Below, in pieces: positions 25,089 through 34,313 of a stretch of 64,000 nt of DNA. Origin of the DNA: Microbacterium sp. 70-16 (GTDB lineage Bacteria; Actinomycetota; Actinomycetes; Actinomycetales; Microbacteriaceae); assembly GCF_001898315.1 (NCBI RefSeq), contig NZ_MKTQ01000017.1:1-64000 (forward strand), read 5' to 3'. A model generated the notes under the pieces. The model saw nothing but the letters and a program-made list of their open reading frames with translations, searched no databases and was not told the origin of the DNA. Position 1 is the stretch's first letter. Each line of letters begins with the position of its first letter. Made by a program: the position numbers and the translations under genes.

Positions 25089-25694
25089 CTACCTTGCATC
25101 AGGAACCTGTTCTGGGCTGTCGGCCGCTGCGGCCGGTGGGGTGTCCGCAGACGGGGTTGCTCCCCGCATGACGTCATAGACCAACTCGGCATACCCCTCG
25201 AGGACCGCCTCGCAGCCGTCCAATCGTTGTTCGGCGGCGTGAGCCTCGGGCAGCCGCAGGACGTCGCGTTTCATGAGATCCCGATACCAGCGGCGCAGAC
25301 GATCCAGGCTCTGTTCTTCCTCTTCGAGTTCCCCGAAGGTGAACTTGGCCTTCGCGATCTCCTTCGCGATCTCCTTCTCGAACTTCCCGCAGTCGGCCTC
25401 GAACTCGACCCACTCATCGAGTCGGGCAGCACGGAAAGCATCCTCGATCATCGCGCCCGATGCGTCGTCACGAGGCGAGGCGTCGATCACAGCGAGCATG
25501 CCACCACCCTTCCGGCACAGCTCGGCTGCACGATCCAGCGCCGGTTGAAATGCGGGTCCGGCCGGCATTGCCCATGTTCCCGCCGACACGGGGACTGCCC
25601 CCGCTTTCCGCAATTCTCGCCACACCGCGACACGGTGACGCGACGGCTCCGTCGGCAGTTGGACCATCAAAAGAACCCATCGCGTATCGTTCAT
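25089..25694 (-). CDS. ChrB N-terminal domain protein (chromate-resistance type), 201 aa
   Basis: The N-terminus WVLLMVQLPTEPSRHRVAVW then RELRKAGAVPVSAGTWAMPA is the ChrB_N domain. A charged coiled coil follows (EKEIAKEIAKAKFTFGELEE, then EEQSLDRLRRWYRDLMKRD). The C-terminal chromate-binding ChrB domain is absent, so this is a stand-alone N-domain protein, perhaps a regulator. No ChrA transporter is nearby. ATG at 25694 (MNDTRWV) chosen over a longer frame because the domain starts there. Confidence 0.75.
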   Translation of the reverse strand: MNDTRWVLLMVQLPTEPSRHRVAVWRELRKAGAVPVSAGTWAMPAGPAFQPALDRAAELCRKGGGMLAVIDASPRDDASGAMIEDAFRAARLDEWVEFEADCGKFEKEIAKEIAKAKFTFGELEEEEQSLDRLRRWYRDLMKRDVLRLPEAHAAEQRLDGCEAVLEGYAELVYDVMRGATPSADTPPAAAADSPEQVPDAR

Positions 25695-25702
25695 CACGCG
25701 CG

Positions 25703-25730
25703 CAAATGTAGCACGCGTTACATTGCTAGG
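25703..25730 (-). promoter_or_regulatory. Dyad in front of the ChrB-like gene
   Basis: AATGTA and TACATT, 8 bases apart, form a dyad just upstream of the start codon (on either strand). The downstream half doubles as a -10-like TACATT about 12 bases before the ATG. A repressor bound here would block a near-leaderless promoter. Candidate autoregulation site. Confidence 0.4.
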
Positions 25731-25804
25731 TCGAGATGCCGAGGCCATTCCCCAGACGCGGCAGAATGCGCAGCCGTTGTCATCAACGCCGGGGATCGAG
25801 GCGA

Positions 25805-27307
25805 CTACTCAATATCGGCGTACTGGGTTCCGAAGGTCTGGTCGTATAGGTCCAGGCCGAAACTGGTCGGAAGGGGCTCCCCAGGCTCGAGTCGGAAGCT
25901 CCGCTTGCCGTTCTCCGCGCGTGGCGCCCGCAGGAATACGGCGTCAAGGTCCGGATCGTCCTGCATGGCGCGGGCGAAGTCATATAGGTGCGTGACGCTG
26001 CGCACCTGCACCCCGGAGTCGACGAGTGCGCGCGTCACCTCCAACAGGATCTGGGACCCCTCGGCCTCGTTCGTGGAGGCGAACGACTCATTGCACAGCA
26101 GCAGATCCCCGGGGCGGATGAGGGCGATGAGCTGTTGCATGCGCTCCAACTCCTCATCGAGCTTCCCGTGCACGAGCTCGGTGTCCTCTTCCCGCGCCCA
26201 ATGTGTGAACAGCCTTCGGACGGGTCGTGCGTCGAATCGGTCCGCAGGTACGGGTAGGCCCGCTTGCATCATCAGCTGCGCAGTGCCCAGCGCGCGCAGC
26301 AGCGTCGACTTCCCGCCCTGGTTCGCGCCGGTGATCACCAGAAGCCCGCGCTGTCCCAAGTGCACGTCGTTGACGACCGGGATGCTCCTGGTGCGCCACG
26401 CCAAACATGGGTCGTAGACGCCGTCGGCAGTCGCCGTGTCGGAGGTGAGCGGGTCCGGTGTGCACAGTGGCGCACCGATCTGCCCCAGTGCGGTGACAAG
26501 GTTGCCCACCGCCAAATAGAACCCGACCTCGTTGCGCAGACTCGTGAAGAACGCCTGGACATGCTCGGCCGCTTGTGAGGCCGCGTTGGCGACCTCGTTC
26601 ACGCTGCGATCTTCCAACTCCGACAGGGCGTTCGCACCCGCCTCGTCCCGATCCGGAAGCGTGAAGGAGAACAGTGGCTTCTTCAACGGGGTCCGGTCGA
26701 ACCACCGCCGGTTCTCGCGCTTCGCCCGCCGCAAGATCTGCCCGGCCACCTGCCCGCCAGGCCCGATTCCCGCACTCATCAGCATCCCGTCGGGAAAAGC
26801 CAACTCATGCAGGGTGCGACGCAGCTCGATCATGTAGTCGTCGTCGAGTTCGCGGGCGATGGTGTCAGACAGGCCTCGGAATGCCGGCGACGCGAAAGAG
26901 TCATTGAGCACGCTGCGGAACGCACGCAGCCGATCCAGCTGCCCGGCCAGTTCCGTGAGCAACCTCACCCCATATGACAGCTCCATCCCCGGGTGGTTAT
27001 GCAACGGCAGCCCGAAGATCCCCCGCCGCAGCTCCAACGCGTCGACAGCAATCTGGTACAACTGCTGGGCGTGTCCCGGGTTGCGCAGGCAGTCCTCCAG
27101 CGCCTGCTGCCGGTACAGGATGGTCTCCGGATCCTCCACCGGCGCCAGGATCGCAGCCCGTGCGACCGAGCGTAGGAAACCGTCGCCTGCTGCCATCGCA
27201 TCCCACAGATAGTCCAGTTGCAGATCCTGGACGATGTCGTCCGCGAACTCCGGTTCGTCCCAGCGGGGGTCGAAATCGTGGTCCGCGCTCATCAGATGCA
27301 CCTTCAT
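25805..27307 (-). CDS. MutS-like ATPase 2 (fluoride-riboswitch operon), 500 aa
   Basis: MutS-family protein lacking the mismatch-binding and connector domains. The N-terminal helical core/lever part (LDYLWDAMAAGDGFLRSVAR, QLDRLRAFRSVLNDSF) leads to the ABC-type ATPase: Walker A LLVITGANQGGKSTLLRALG (about residue 330), Walker B DLLLCNESFAST, and the D/H-loop region VRSVTHLYDFA. Stand-alone MutS-like genes are recurrent fluoride-riboswitch cargo of unknown function. Its start overlaps the preceding MutS-like stop (ATGA). Confidence 0.85.
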   Translation of the reverse strand: MKVHLMSADHDFDPRWDEPEFADDIVQDLQLDYLWDAMAAGDGFLRSVARAAILAPVEDPETILYRQQALEDCLRNPGHAQQLYQIAVDALELRRGIFGLPLHNHPGMELSYGVRLLTELAGQLDRLRAFRSVLNDSFASPAFRGLSDTIARELDDDYMIELRRTLHELAFPDGMLMSAGIGPGGQVAGQILRRAKRENRRWFDRTPLKKPLFSFTLPDRDEAGANALSELEDRSVNEVANAASQAAEHVQAFFTSLRNEVGFYLAVGNLVTALGQIGAPLCTPDPLTSDTATADGVYDPCLAWRTRSIPVVNDVHLGQRGLLVITGANQGGKSTLLRALGTAQLMMQAGLPVPADRFDARPVRRLFTHWAREEDTELVHGKLDEELERMQQLIALIRPGDLLLCNESFASTNEAEGSQILLEVTRALVDSGVQVRSVTHLYDFARAMQDDPDLDAVFLRAPRAENGKRSFRLEPGEPLPTSFGLDLYDQTFGTQYADIE

Positions 27308-28893
27308 CCGCGCACCTCCCGGGCAGCAGGCAGCGCGACGGCAGACGCAGTCTCAAGCCGGGTGAGGATCTGTTCGGACGTGAGCTCGTGTTTCGCCGCC
27401 AACGCACGCGCATAGGCAAGACCATCAGCAACACGTCGTTCCACCCGGAAGGTCCGCACCGCCGGGTCGCTCGGATCGACGGTGCTGACCATGCTCACCG
27501 TCTTCTCGTTCAACCGGGACAGCTCATCAATGAACGTCACACACACCGCCACTGCGTCCAGCTCACTGATCCGCTCCAACACATCCCTCGTCAAGATGCG
27601 GGCATCCTGCAGCGCCGTCGACGCGAACGCCTCATTGATCACAATGACCGTCCGTGCAGTGGCCTCCGCGAACACCTCATGCAGCCTTGCGATCTCCGCC
27701 CCCAGACGCCCCTCGAGCGTGTCCAGCTGCTCTTCACGTTCGAACACCGTCAACACCTGGTCGCACAAGAACACCTGCGCCTGCGCACCCGGGACCGGAC
27801 ACCCGAGCGCCGCGAGAAAATGCACCTGCCCGAACACCCGTGCCATCGTCGTCTTCCCGCCCTGATTCGGACCCGAGATGACCACAATCCGCTCGGTCCC
27901 GGTCAACGTGAGATCGTTCGTCACCACCACCGGATGCTGCTCCTTCACGAGCCTCGGCGCCAACACCAGATCCCACGCTTCGGTCACCGTGAATTCTTTA
28001 CTCTCCTCGGACACGATCGGATAGCAGACCGACAACCCGGCCTGCCGCATCGGAATTAGGTGATCCAAATACGCGAGATAAAACCGGACTTCGTCGACGA
28101 AACGCATCAGCGTCTGATCGTGATATCCCCGAGTGTTCCCCGCGAAGCGCATCAGTCGAGCAAACGGCCCGGGATGCACCTGCGCGCCCCGCTCCAAAAT
28201 CCACCCCTGCACATGATCCAGTCCCGGCTCACGGAACGTGGACCGATGATCAGTGACCTCGCCCTGCCGGAACCGTTCGAACACATGAGTGACAACCGCA
28301 CCCAGATCCGCCTCACCATCAGTCTGCGCAACAGTGACCTTCGCCCCGCGGATCAACGCGTTGTACCGCAACTGGGCGAACTCGTCCTCGATCGCAAGAG
28401 CCTCCTTCTCCAAGCCCCCGAACAGCGGCGACGCACGATACTCACCCACATGACGAACGAGCCGTTCCCACCCCTGGGAAACAACTCCTGACGCAGGCAG
28501 CGCCTTCGCCAGACCCTCCGCGAAGGCCTCCACCGCACCGATGTACCCGACGACGGCTCGCAGATGCCACAGCTCTGGCTCGAACCGGGAATGCGCCTTC
28601 GCGGACGCCTCATCACGCCGCATACAGGTCTGCGCCTCCTCGAGGAAGACCTCGACGACCTGACGCACCCGAGCATCTTCCAACCCGCGGAACACCGCCT
28701 GCCGATACTCCACATCCGCCGCGGACTTCAACAGCACGCCGAACGCTGACACAGCACGCGGCGCATCATCGCCCAGCCGTGCGAAGACCTGATCCAACGC
28801 GAGATCATGCAACGTCCCATCAGATTGCTGCACCCCGCCGCCATCCCCACGCGACAAGATGCTCTCGAACCCCGCAACAGTTTCAGCGCGCAC
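27304..28893 (-). CDS. MutS-like ATPase 1 (directly under a fluoride riboswitch), 529 aa
   Basis: Same architecture as its downstream partner but clearly diverged. Walker A is VVISGPNQGGKTTMARVFGQ and Walker B is VIVINEAFASTALQDARIL. The N-terminal helical region is long. Two related but different ATPases encoded together suggest a heterodimer, as with eukaryotic MutS homologues. I choose the GTG at 28893 because AAGGGAG lies 6 bases upstream and the preceding codons belong to the riboswitch; an in-frame TTG at 28929 lies inside the aptamer. Confidence 0.85.
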   Translation of the reverse strand: MRAETVAGFESILSRGDGGGVQQSDGTLHDLALDQVFARLGDDAPRAVSAFGVLLKSAADVEYRQAVFRGLEDARVRQVVEVFLEEAQTCMRRDEASAKAHSRFEPELWHLRAVVGYIGAVEAFAEGLAKALPASGVVSQGWERLVRHVGEYRASPLFGGLEKEALAIEDEFAQLRYNALIRGAKVTVAQTDGEADLGAVVTHVFERFRQGEVTDHRSTFREPGLDHVQGWILERGAQVHPGPFARLMRFAGNTRGYHDQTLMRFVDEVRFYLAYLDHLIPMRQAGLSVCYPIVSEESKEFTVTEAWDLVLAPRLVKEQHPVVVTNDLTLTGTERIVVISGPNQGGKTTMARVFGQVHFLAALGCPVPGAQAQVFLCDQVLTVFEREEQLDTLEGRLGAEIARLHEVFAEATARTVIVINEAFASTALQDARILTRDVLERISELDAVAVCVTFIDELSRLNEKTVSMVSTVDPSDPAVRTFRVERRVADGLAYARALAAKHELTSEQILTRLETASAVALPAAREVRG

Positions 28894-28975
28894 CTGTGAC
28901 TCCCTTGCATCACAGGTGCTATCAGCCAATAGGCGGTTCGAGCATCATGCTCCGGCGAGCCCCATCACCGTCACA
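28891..28975 (-). ncRNA. Fluoride (crcB) riboswitch upstream of the MutS-like pair
   Basis: On the minus strand: GGTGATGGGGCTCGCC, an extra hairpin (GGAGCATGATGCTC), AACCGCCTATTGGCTGAT and AGCACCT. This is a close match to the crcB motif, including the hallmark AACCGCC-N-GGCTGAT. The expression platform is a 9-base perfect hairpin (TCACAGGTG at 28891-28899 pairs with CACCTGTGA at 28910-28918). It holds the ribosome binding site in its loop and the GTG start in its arm, so fluoride binding by the overlapping aptamer tail should free translation. Confidence 0.9.
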
Positions 28976-29006
28976 CAACACTCCCACCTCACGTCACCGC
29001 CGACAA

Positions 29007-29183
29007 GGGGACATCGACATCCTCACCCAGATCTCCGCCCTCACCAGCGCCCTACAAAGCGTCGCTGTCGGACTCCTCGAAGACCACCTCCGGCACTGCG
29101 TCACCGACGCCGTACGAAACGACGGAGACATCGAAGGCAAGATCCGCGAAGCATCACAAGCCATCGCGCGACTCGTGCGTTGA
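29007..29183 (+). pseudogene. 3' remnant of a CsoR-family metal-sensing repressor
   Basis: The frame reads DIDILTQISALTSALQSVAV, then GLLEDHLRHCVTDAV, and ends QAIARLVR. This is the C-terminal half of CsoR/FrmR-type repressors, with the His and second Cys of the metal site (EDHLRHC). The first helix, with the first Cys and RRIEGQVRG, is missing; sequence before it is unrelated. Probably trimmed when the riboswitch-MutS unit was joined here. Confidence 0.65.
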
Positions 29184-29269
29184 CGCCCCCTCCAGTGGGC
29201 TGTTGCCCATCGCTACCTCAACCGCTGGGCTGCGCGCCCCCGCCAGATTGATCACCACCGTGGCGAGTT

Positions 29270-30712
29270 TCAGCTCCGTAGCTCTGGATAGTTCGACCAG
29301 GTGCCGCCGGTATTCCTCTTGCGTCGGTCGGCCGTGTGGCCGCCGATGCCGATGACGTCAGCGATGACGGCGGAGGGCATTCGCATCGACAGGAGGTTCA
29401 TCCGGGTCTCACGCGACACCCGTGAGCGGATCCCAAGCTCAGCGAGGCGAAGCCGGATGTAGGCAGCCGTCATGTGCGTGCCCGGAGATAACCCCTCGAA
29501 CAGCCAGCCTGATGTCCCTGCGGCATACCCTCTTCGGGGTTCCGCCGAGAGTTGCCGACGAACGAGATCGCCGACCCTGTCATCGAGCACGACGGGAGTG
29601 ACACCGAACTGAACGGTCACCTGTTCTGGTGTGACGTTGATCTGATCGCGCGTCAGGCTGACGGCGCGACCGAGTAATTGGGCGTAGAGGAGCACGAACA
29701 GCCCGGCGACGCGCACTTCCAGCTCTACGCTCTCGTCCGCGAGGAGAAGATCAGTGGCGCGCCACAGTTCCTCTTCGGTCATCGTCGACATCGTGTTTCG
29801 CGCAGCACGGTCATGAGTGGCCAGGTCGCCAGCGAGCCGGGATTTCGTCGCCCACCGGACGAAGTGATCCACCGGTTCCCGGGTCTTGATGCGGGCGGTG
29901 TAATGGTCAAGTGTGCGCTGGTCGAGGTCTCCGAGGAGCGTGCCTCTGGCATCTATCCAGGCCAAGAACCGCACGACAGCGGCGAGATGGCCGCGCTGGC
30001 CGATGAAGGCCTCCATGGATAGATCTCGTTCGCGATCTCGGTAGCGTCGATGCAGTTTGGGCAGGATGTCCCACCGGTAGAAGCGACGGAGCTTGTTCCC
30101 AGACGTGGGCTCGAGGGTGCCCGCCAACGCGGCGACGTGCAATGTGAGTTCGTGCTGCAGCACGTGAATCTGCGGGAGCACGCCGGCTTCGATGAGCAGT
30201 CGTCGGAAGTAGCGAGTCGCAGCCCCCTGGGTTAGTAGATCAAGAGCCGAGTGGTCAACATCGAGTGCGCCGGTAGCCATGCCCTTCAGCGTCGATGCGA
30301 CGTGTGGACGGCGCAGCCAGCTGACCACCGAGCGGGGGTCCATCGGAGCATCCGCGAGGTGCGCACGAAGTCGAGTCAACTCCACAGATGCCGACTCATC
30401 GGCACCGATGAGGTCATCGATCCGCACCTGCAAGCGGCACCGTCCGCAGTGGGTCCCGGTCAGGAACTCCTCGCTGCCGCACGTGCGGCACGCGAACCTC
30501 GGCGGGTGGCCGGCGCAGGTCGCGCACGTGATCGCACCCTCCTCGGCGATGAAGGCGAGCACCCGGACGTTCCCGCACAGCGGGCATTCGGCAGGGTTTC
30601 GTCGGAGGTCGCTGTAACAGACGTTGCAGATCCTCCCGCCGAGCAGAGAGTACAGTCCCGCGGCTGAGCGCCCGCAACGGTCGCAGGTCCGTGTGGTTGC
30701 TGCTGCTGTCAT
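29270..30712 (-). CDS. Zinc-ribbon / tyrosine-recombinase-like protein, 480 aa
   Basis: The N-terminus has about six CxxC pairs within 95 residues (CDRC, CNVC, CPLC, CATC, CRTC, CGRC), that is, several zinc ribbons. The remainder is helical. Its C-terminal block LGIRSRVSRETRMNLLSMRM then PSAVIADVIGIGGHTADRRKR aligns by eye with the HxLRH...LGH region of tyrosine recombinases but lacks a clear catalytic His or Tyr. It is probably a non-catalytic partner or target selector for the integrase encoded first in this three-gene operon. Coupled by ATGA to the HTH gene. Function is inference. Confidence 0.6.
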   Translation of the reverse strand: MTAAATTRTCDRCGRSAAGLYSLLGGRICNVCYSDLRRNPAECPLCGNVRVLAFIAEEGAITCATCAGHPPRFACRTCGSEEFLTGTHCGRCRLQVRIDDLIGADESASVELTRLRAHLADAPMDPRSVVSWLRRPHVASTLKGMATGALDVDHSALDLLTQGAATRYFRRLLIEAGVLPQIHVLQHELTLHVAALAGTLEPTSGNKLRRFYRWDILPKLHRRYRDRERDLSMEAFIGQRGHLAAVVRFLAWIDARGTLLGDLDQRTLDHYTARIKTREPVDHFVRWATKSRLAGDLATHDRAARNTMSTMTEEELWRATDLLLADESVELEVRVAGLFVLLYAQLLGRAVSLTRDQINVTPEQVTVQFGVTPVVLDDRVGDLVRRQLSAEPRRGYAAGTSGWLFEGLSPGTHMTAAYIRLRLAELGIRSRVSRETRMNLLSMRMPSAVIADVIGIGGHTADRRKRNTGGTWSNYPELRS

Positions 30713-31056
30713 CGATCGGGATCGACAGGACGATGAAGCCGTGCCCGCACAGGTCGCAGATCCCCAATCGCGGAGTCACGCCCGCGTGCAGTACCAGTCC
30801 TTCTCGCCACCGCCGATTGCGCCGTCACCGTGATCAGATCGTTCGGCTGGCATCCAAAGATGCGGCACAGCGCCGCCAGCACTTCGACATTCAACCTCTC
30901 CGGAGTGCGGGTGACCAGCCGATACACCTGCTCGCGGGACAGATCGACACCCTGTTCACGCAAAGGCGTGAGCAGCTCGGTCGTCTGGAACATCCCAACT
31001 TCCGCCATCACGGCGCGCAGGTGCCAGTCGATGTGCCCCTTGGACTCAGTTGTCAT
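30709..31056 (-). CDS. Small HTH (XRE-type) regulator of the recombinase module, 115 aa
   Basis: Helix-turn-helix of the short XRE/YozG type: LLTPLREQGVDLSREQVYRL then LNVEVLAALCRIFGCQPNDL (residues about 29-72). The basic C-terminus ends by overlapping the next gene. It begins within the end of the integrase gene. It could be an excision or directionality factor, or a repressor of the module. Confidence 0.7.
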   Translation of the reverse strand: MTTESKGHIDWHLRAVMAEVGMFQTTELLTPLREQGVDLSREQVYRLVTRTPERLNVEVLAALCRIFGCQPNDLITVTAQSAVARRTGTARGRDSAIGDLRPVRARLHRPVDPDR

Positions 31057-32191
31057 TGCGGTTCTTCGTGTTCCTCTTCAGTGCGTCAGCGAGCACTCGG
31101 TTCTTGTAATCGTCGCCGACGGATGTGTAGATCGCGGTGGTCGAGGCGAATGCGTGCCCCACCTGGTCCTGAACGAACTTCTCGCTGTAGCCCCACTCAA
31201 TGAGGTTCGTCACGTACGTGTGCCGCAGCGAATGCAGAGTCAACTCCTCCGGAAGCCCAACCTCGTCGCGCAGCTCGGCGAATCGATCGTTCAGATAGCG
31301 AGGGCTGACCCTCGTCCGGCGCTCCGTCGGCCAGAGGATACCCGTCTCCCAATCGCCAGTCATTCGGGGCCACCCCTGGTCCACCCAATGAGTGAGGCCG
31401 TCAACAATCCAGTCAAACTCGGGAACTGTCAGGACGGTACGTCGCTTGGGCCCGGTACCTCGCGTGCCTTTCCCGTGCCGGACGTATACAGCGCCGAAAC
31501 TGCCGAACTGCGTAGCTACCGGGTTCGATCGCAGGTCAGCGATGTCGAGTCCGACGCACTCTGAGCGCCGAAGCCCAAAGGCATAGATGGTCTTGAACAT
31601 CTGGGCATTTCGGAGCGCAGCAAGTGCCCCTTTCCTCTTGGTGTGAACGATGGTCTCGACCCGAGCGTCTGCAGCGTCGAAGAATTGTTCCAGCTCGTCG
31701 AATGTGAGAGCGCGCCGCCCCGGCGATCCTTCGTACTCCAGCAGGTGGGTGATTGTGTTCCAGTCGTGGCAGATCTGCTGCGGCGCAGACCCAAAACGGG
31801 TCAGGCATTCCGTCTGCCAGCCATACCGCTGGTCGGTGAGGAACTCGCAGAAGAGACGGACATCCGTCTGATAGCCCCGAAGAGTCGACCTCGATAACAG
31901 CTTCGCTCCAGACCGCCCACGGGTTGAGTAGTCCTCGAGGTCCTGAGGCTGCCACTGCCATGGGTATGTCGCGCAGTACTCGGTGAAGTGTTCGATGAAC
32001 CGGCGGCGTCGATCGATGGTTCGCGCCAACAACCCACGACTCGCCTGCTGATCCGACCATCCATCCAGCATCGACTCAAAGACGTACTTCGCCTCATCGA
32101 GCGCGACAACGTTTCCCGTCAACCGCAGCGAAGACCGACCAACATCATTTGGACCAGAGCTCACTCCTCCATGTTGCAGCAGATGCATCAT
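31046..32191 (-). CDS. Tyrosine recombinase/integrase of the resistance island, 381 aa
   Basis: Phage-integrase family. A SAM-like N-terminal domain (RGYQTDVRLFCEFLTDQRYG) precedes the catalytic box: Arg in FGLRRSECVGLDI, HSLRHTYVTNLIEWG, VQDQVGHAFASTTAIYTSVG with the nucleophile Tyr. First gene of a three-gene recombination operon at the right end of the 20-kb island, so it is the prime candidate for its integration. Start uncertain: MMHLLQ at 32191 is chosen, but no good ribosome binding site is visible and the frame stays open to 32320. Confidence 0.85.
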   Translation of the reverse strand: MMHLLQHGGVSSGPNDVGRSSLRLTGNVVALDEAKYVFESMLDGWSDQQASRGLLARTIDRRRRFIEHFTEYCATYPWQWQPQDLEDYSTRGRSGAKLLSRSTLRGYQTDVRLFCEFLTDQRYGWQTECLTRFGSAPQQICHDWNTITHLLEYEGSPGRRALTFDELEQFFDAADARVETIVHTKRKGALAALRNAQMFKTIYAFGLRRSECVGLDIADLRSNPVATQFGSFGAVYVRHGKGTRGTGPKRRTVLTVPEFDWIVDGLTHWVDQGWPRMTGDWETGILWPTERRTRVSPRYLNDRFAELRDEVGLPEELTLHSLRHTYVTNLIEWGYSEKFVQDQVGHAFASTTAIYTSVGDDYKNRVLADALKRNTKNRNDN

Positions 32192-32445
32192 TGTTGCAAC
32201 TATCCGACTCGACCAGGCGCTGTCGGGATGCGCTTGACGCCCTTCCGCGAGAGCCCCAAGCCGGTCGCGGGCGCAGGGAGCCAGCCTCTCGCCTTGATGA
32301 CGCCAGAAAGGCGAGCTCATCGAGGTCCACCGGGCCTCTGAGGCTCACCGAACAAGAAATCTCAGGGCCGCAACCTCTGTTCAGAAATACCCGATCAATG
32401 CGGAAATTGGTGAACAAGGATGCATCTGATGCCGATACTTCTCGC

Positions 32446-32520
32446 TTCGCCGTGCAAGGCGAGACAGCCGCACAAGCCCAACCCGACGTCCAAGCCTGGC
32501 TTCGACGCATCGGACTCTGA
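32446..32520 (+). pseudogene. 3' end of the split flavodoxin gene
   Basis: The last 24 codons, FAVQGETAAQAQPDVQAWLR then RIGL and TGA, are the conserved C-terminus of the flavodoxin whose 5' part lies at 11727-12326. Everything before this in the frame is unrelated. It is followed 23 bases later by the NAD(P)-binding protein gene, which was presumably once in the same transcript. Confidence 0.75.
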
Positions 32521-32543
32521 ACAACCCACCGGAGAGAACCACC

Positions 32544-33302
32544 ATGACCGACCACGCCCTCACCGTCCTCATCGTCGGAGCAACAGGAAGCATCGGGCAG
32601 CACGTCGTCGAACAAGCCGTCGAGGCCGGACATCACACCCGAGCGCTCGTCCGCAACAACAGCAAGGCCCGCGGGATCGCTTCCGGAGCCGAGACAGTCA
32701 TCGGTGACCTCACGGACGCCAGCACGCTTGCAGAGGCCGTTGACGGTATCGACGCCGTTGTCTTCACACACGGCAGTAGCAACGAGCCGGAGGCCGTCAA
32801 CTACGGGGCTGTGCGCAATGTGCTTCGCGCTCTGAATGGCCGACCCGTCCGGATCGCGCTGATGACAACGATCGGAGTCACCGCACACTACGAGACATCC
32901 GAATGGAAGCGACGCGGCGAACGCCTCGTGCGCGCCAGCGGCAACACGTACACGATCGTTCGCCCCGGCTGGTTCGACTACAACGCACCCGATCAGCTGA
33001 AAATCACCATGCGTCAGGGCGACACCCACCTCACCGGCACCCCCGCAGACGGCGTGATCGCCCGCAGGCAGATCGCCCGCGTACTGCTCGACAGCCTCAC
33101 CAACCCTCAGGCCGACCGCCGAACCCTGGAACTGGTCGCCGAACGCGGCCCCGAACAGGCCGACCTCGGACCGGTATTCGGCGCCCTGGAACCCGACGCA
33201 ACCGGGTCCCTCGACGGCGCCAAGGACACCGACAACCTGCCGGCGTCCGAAGAACCCCAGCGCGTCGTCGACGACCTCAACACCGTCCGCGGCGACGCCT
33301 GA
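32544..33302 (+). CDS. NAD(P)H-binding atypical SDR (NmrA/SDR_a5-like), 252 aa
   Basis: The N-terminal nucleotide-binding loop is VLIVGATGSIGQHVVEQAVE, with ALVRNNSKARG, the GDLTD motif and FTHGSS. The C-terminal half contains YTIVRPGWFDYN. The active-site YxxxK is not evident, as expected for this atypical group, which often acts as a quinone reductase or redox sensor. A GGAGAG site lies upstream. Part of the original redox cluster. Confidence 0.85.
   Translation: MTDHALTVLIVGATGSIGQHVVEQAVEAGHHTRALVRNNSKARGIASGAETVIGDLTDASTLAEAVDGIDAVVFTHGSSNEPEAVNYGAVRNVLRALNGRPVRIALMTTIGVTAHYETSEWKRRGERLVRASGNTYTIVRPGWFDYNAPDQLKITMRQGDTHLTGTPADGVIARRQIARVLLDSLTNPQADRRTLELVAERGPEQADLGPVFGALEPDATGSLDGAKDTDNLPASEEPQRVVDDLNTVRGDA

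Positions 33303-34313
<1,011 letters not shown>

Larger units (their letters stand above)
12326..32447. mobile_element. About 20-kb arsenic/fluoride resistance island inserted in the flavodoxin gene
   Basis: Boundaries are set by the two complementary halves of the flavodoxin gene. Nearly all genes run on the minus strand. Contents: arsenic operon, fluoride operon and riboswitches, MutS-like pair, and at the right end a tyrosine recombinase module (29270-32191), which is the likely mobility machinery. A 9-base inverted repeat (GAGAAGTAT at 12336-12344, ATACTTCTC at 32435-32443) lies just inside both ends. No long target duplication is visible. Whether it moved as one unit or was built in steps cannot be told from this sequence; a CsoR remnant and an ArsO remnant inside show internal rearrangement. 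Confidence 0.7.

Noticed and set aside
28894..28929. TTG start for the first MutS-like gene
   Set aside because: It is inside the fluoride aptamer; GTG at 28893 has a proper ribosome binding site.
32145..33029. Minus-strand open frame of 294 codons
   Set aside because: It is antisense to the NAD(P)-binding SDR gene and to the integrase start region; no recognisable domain.
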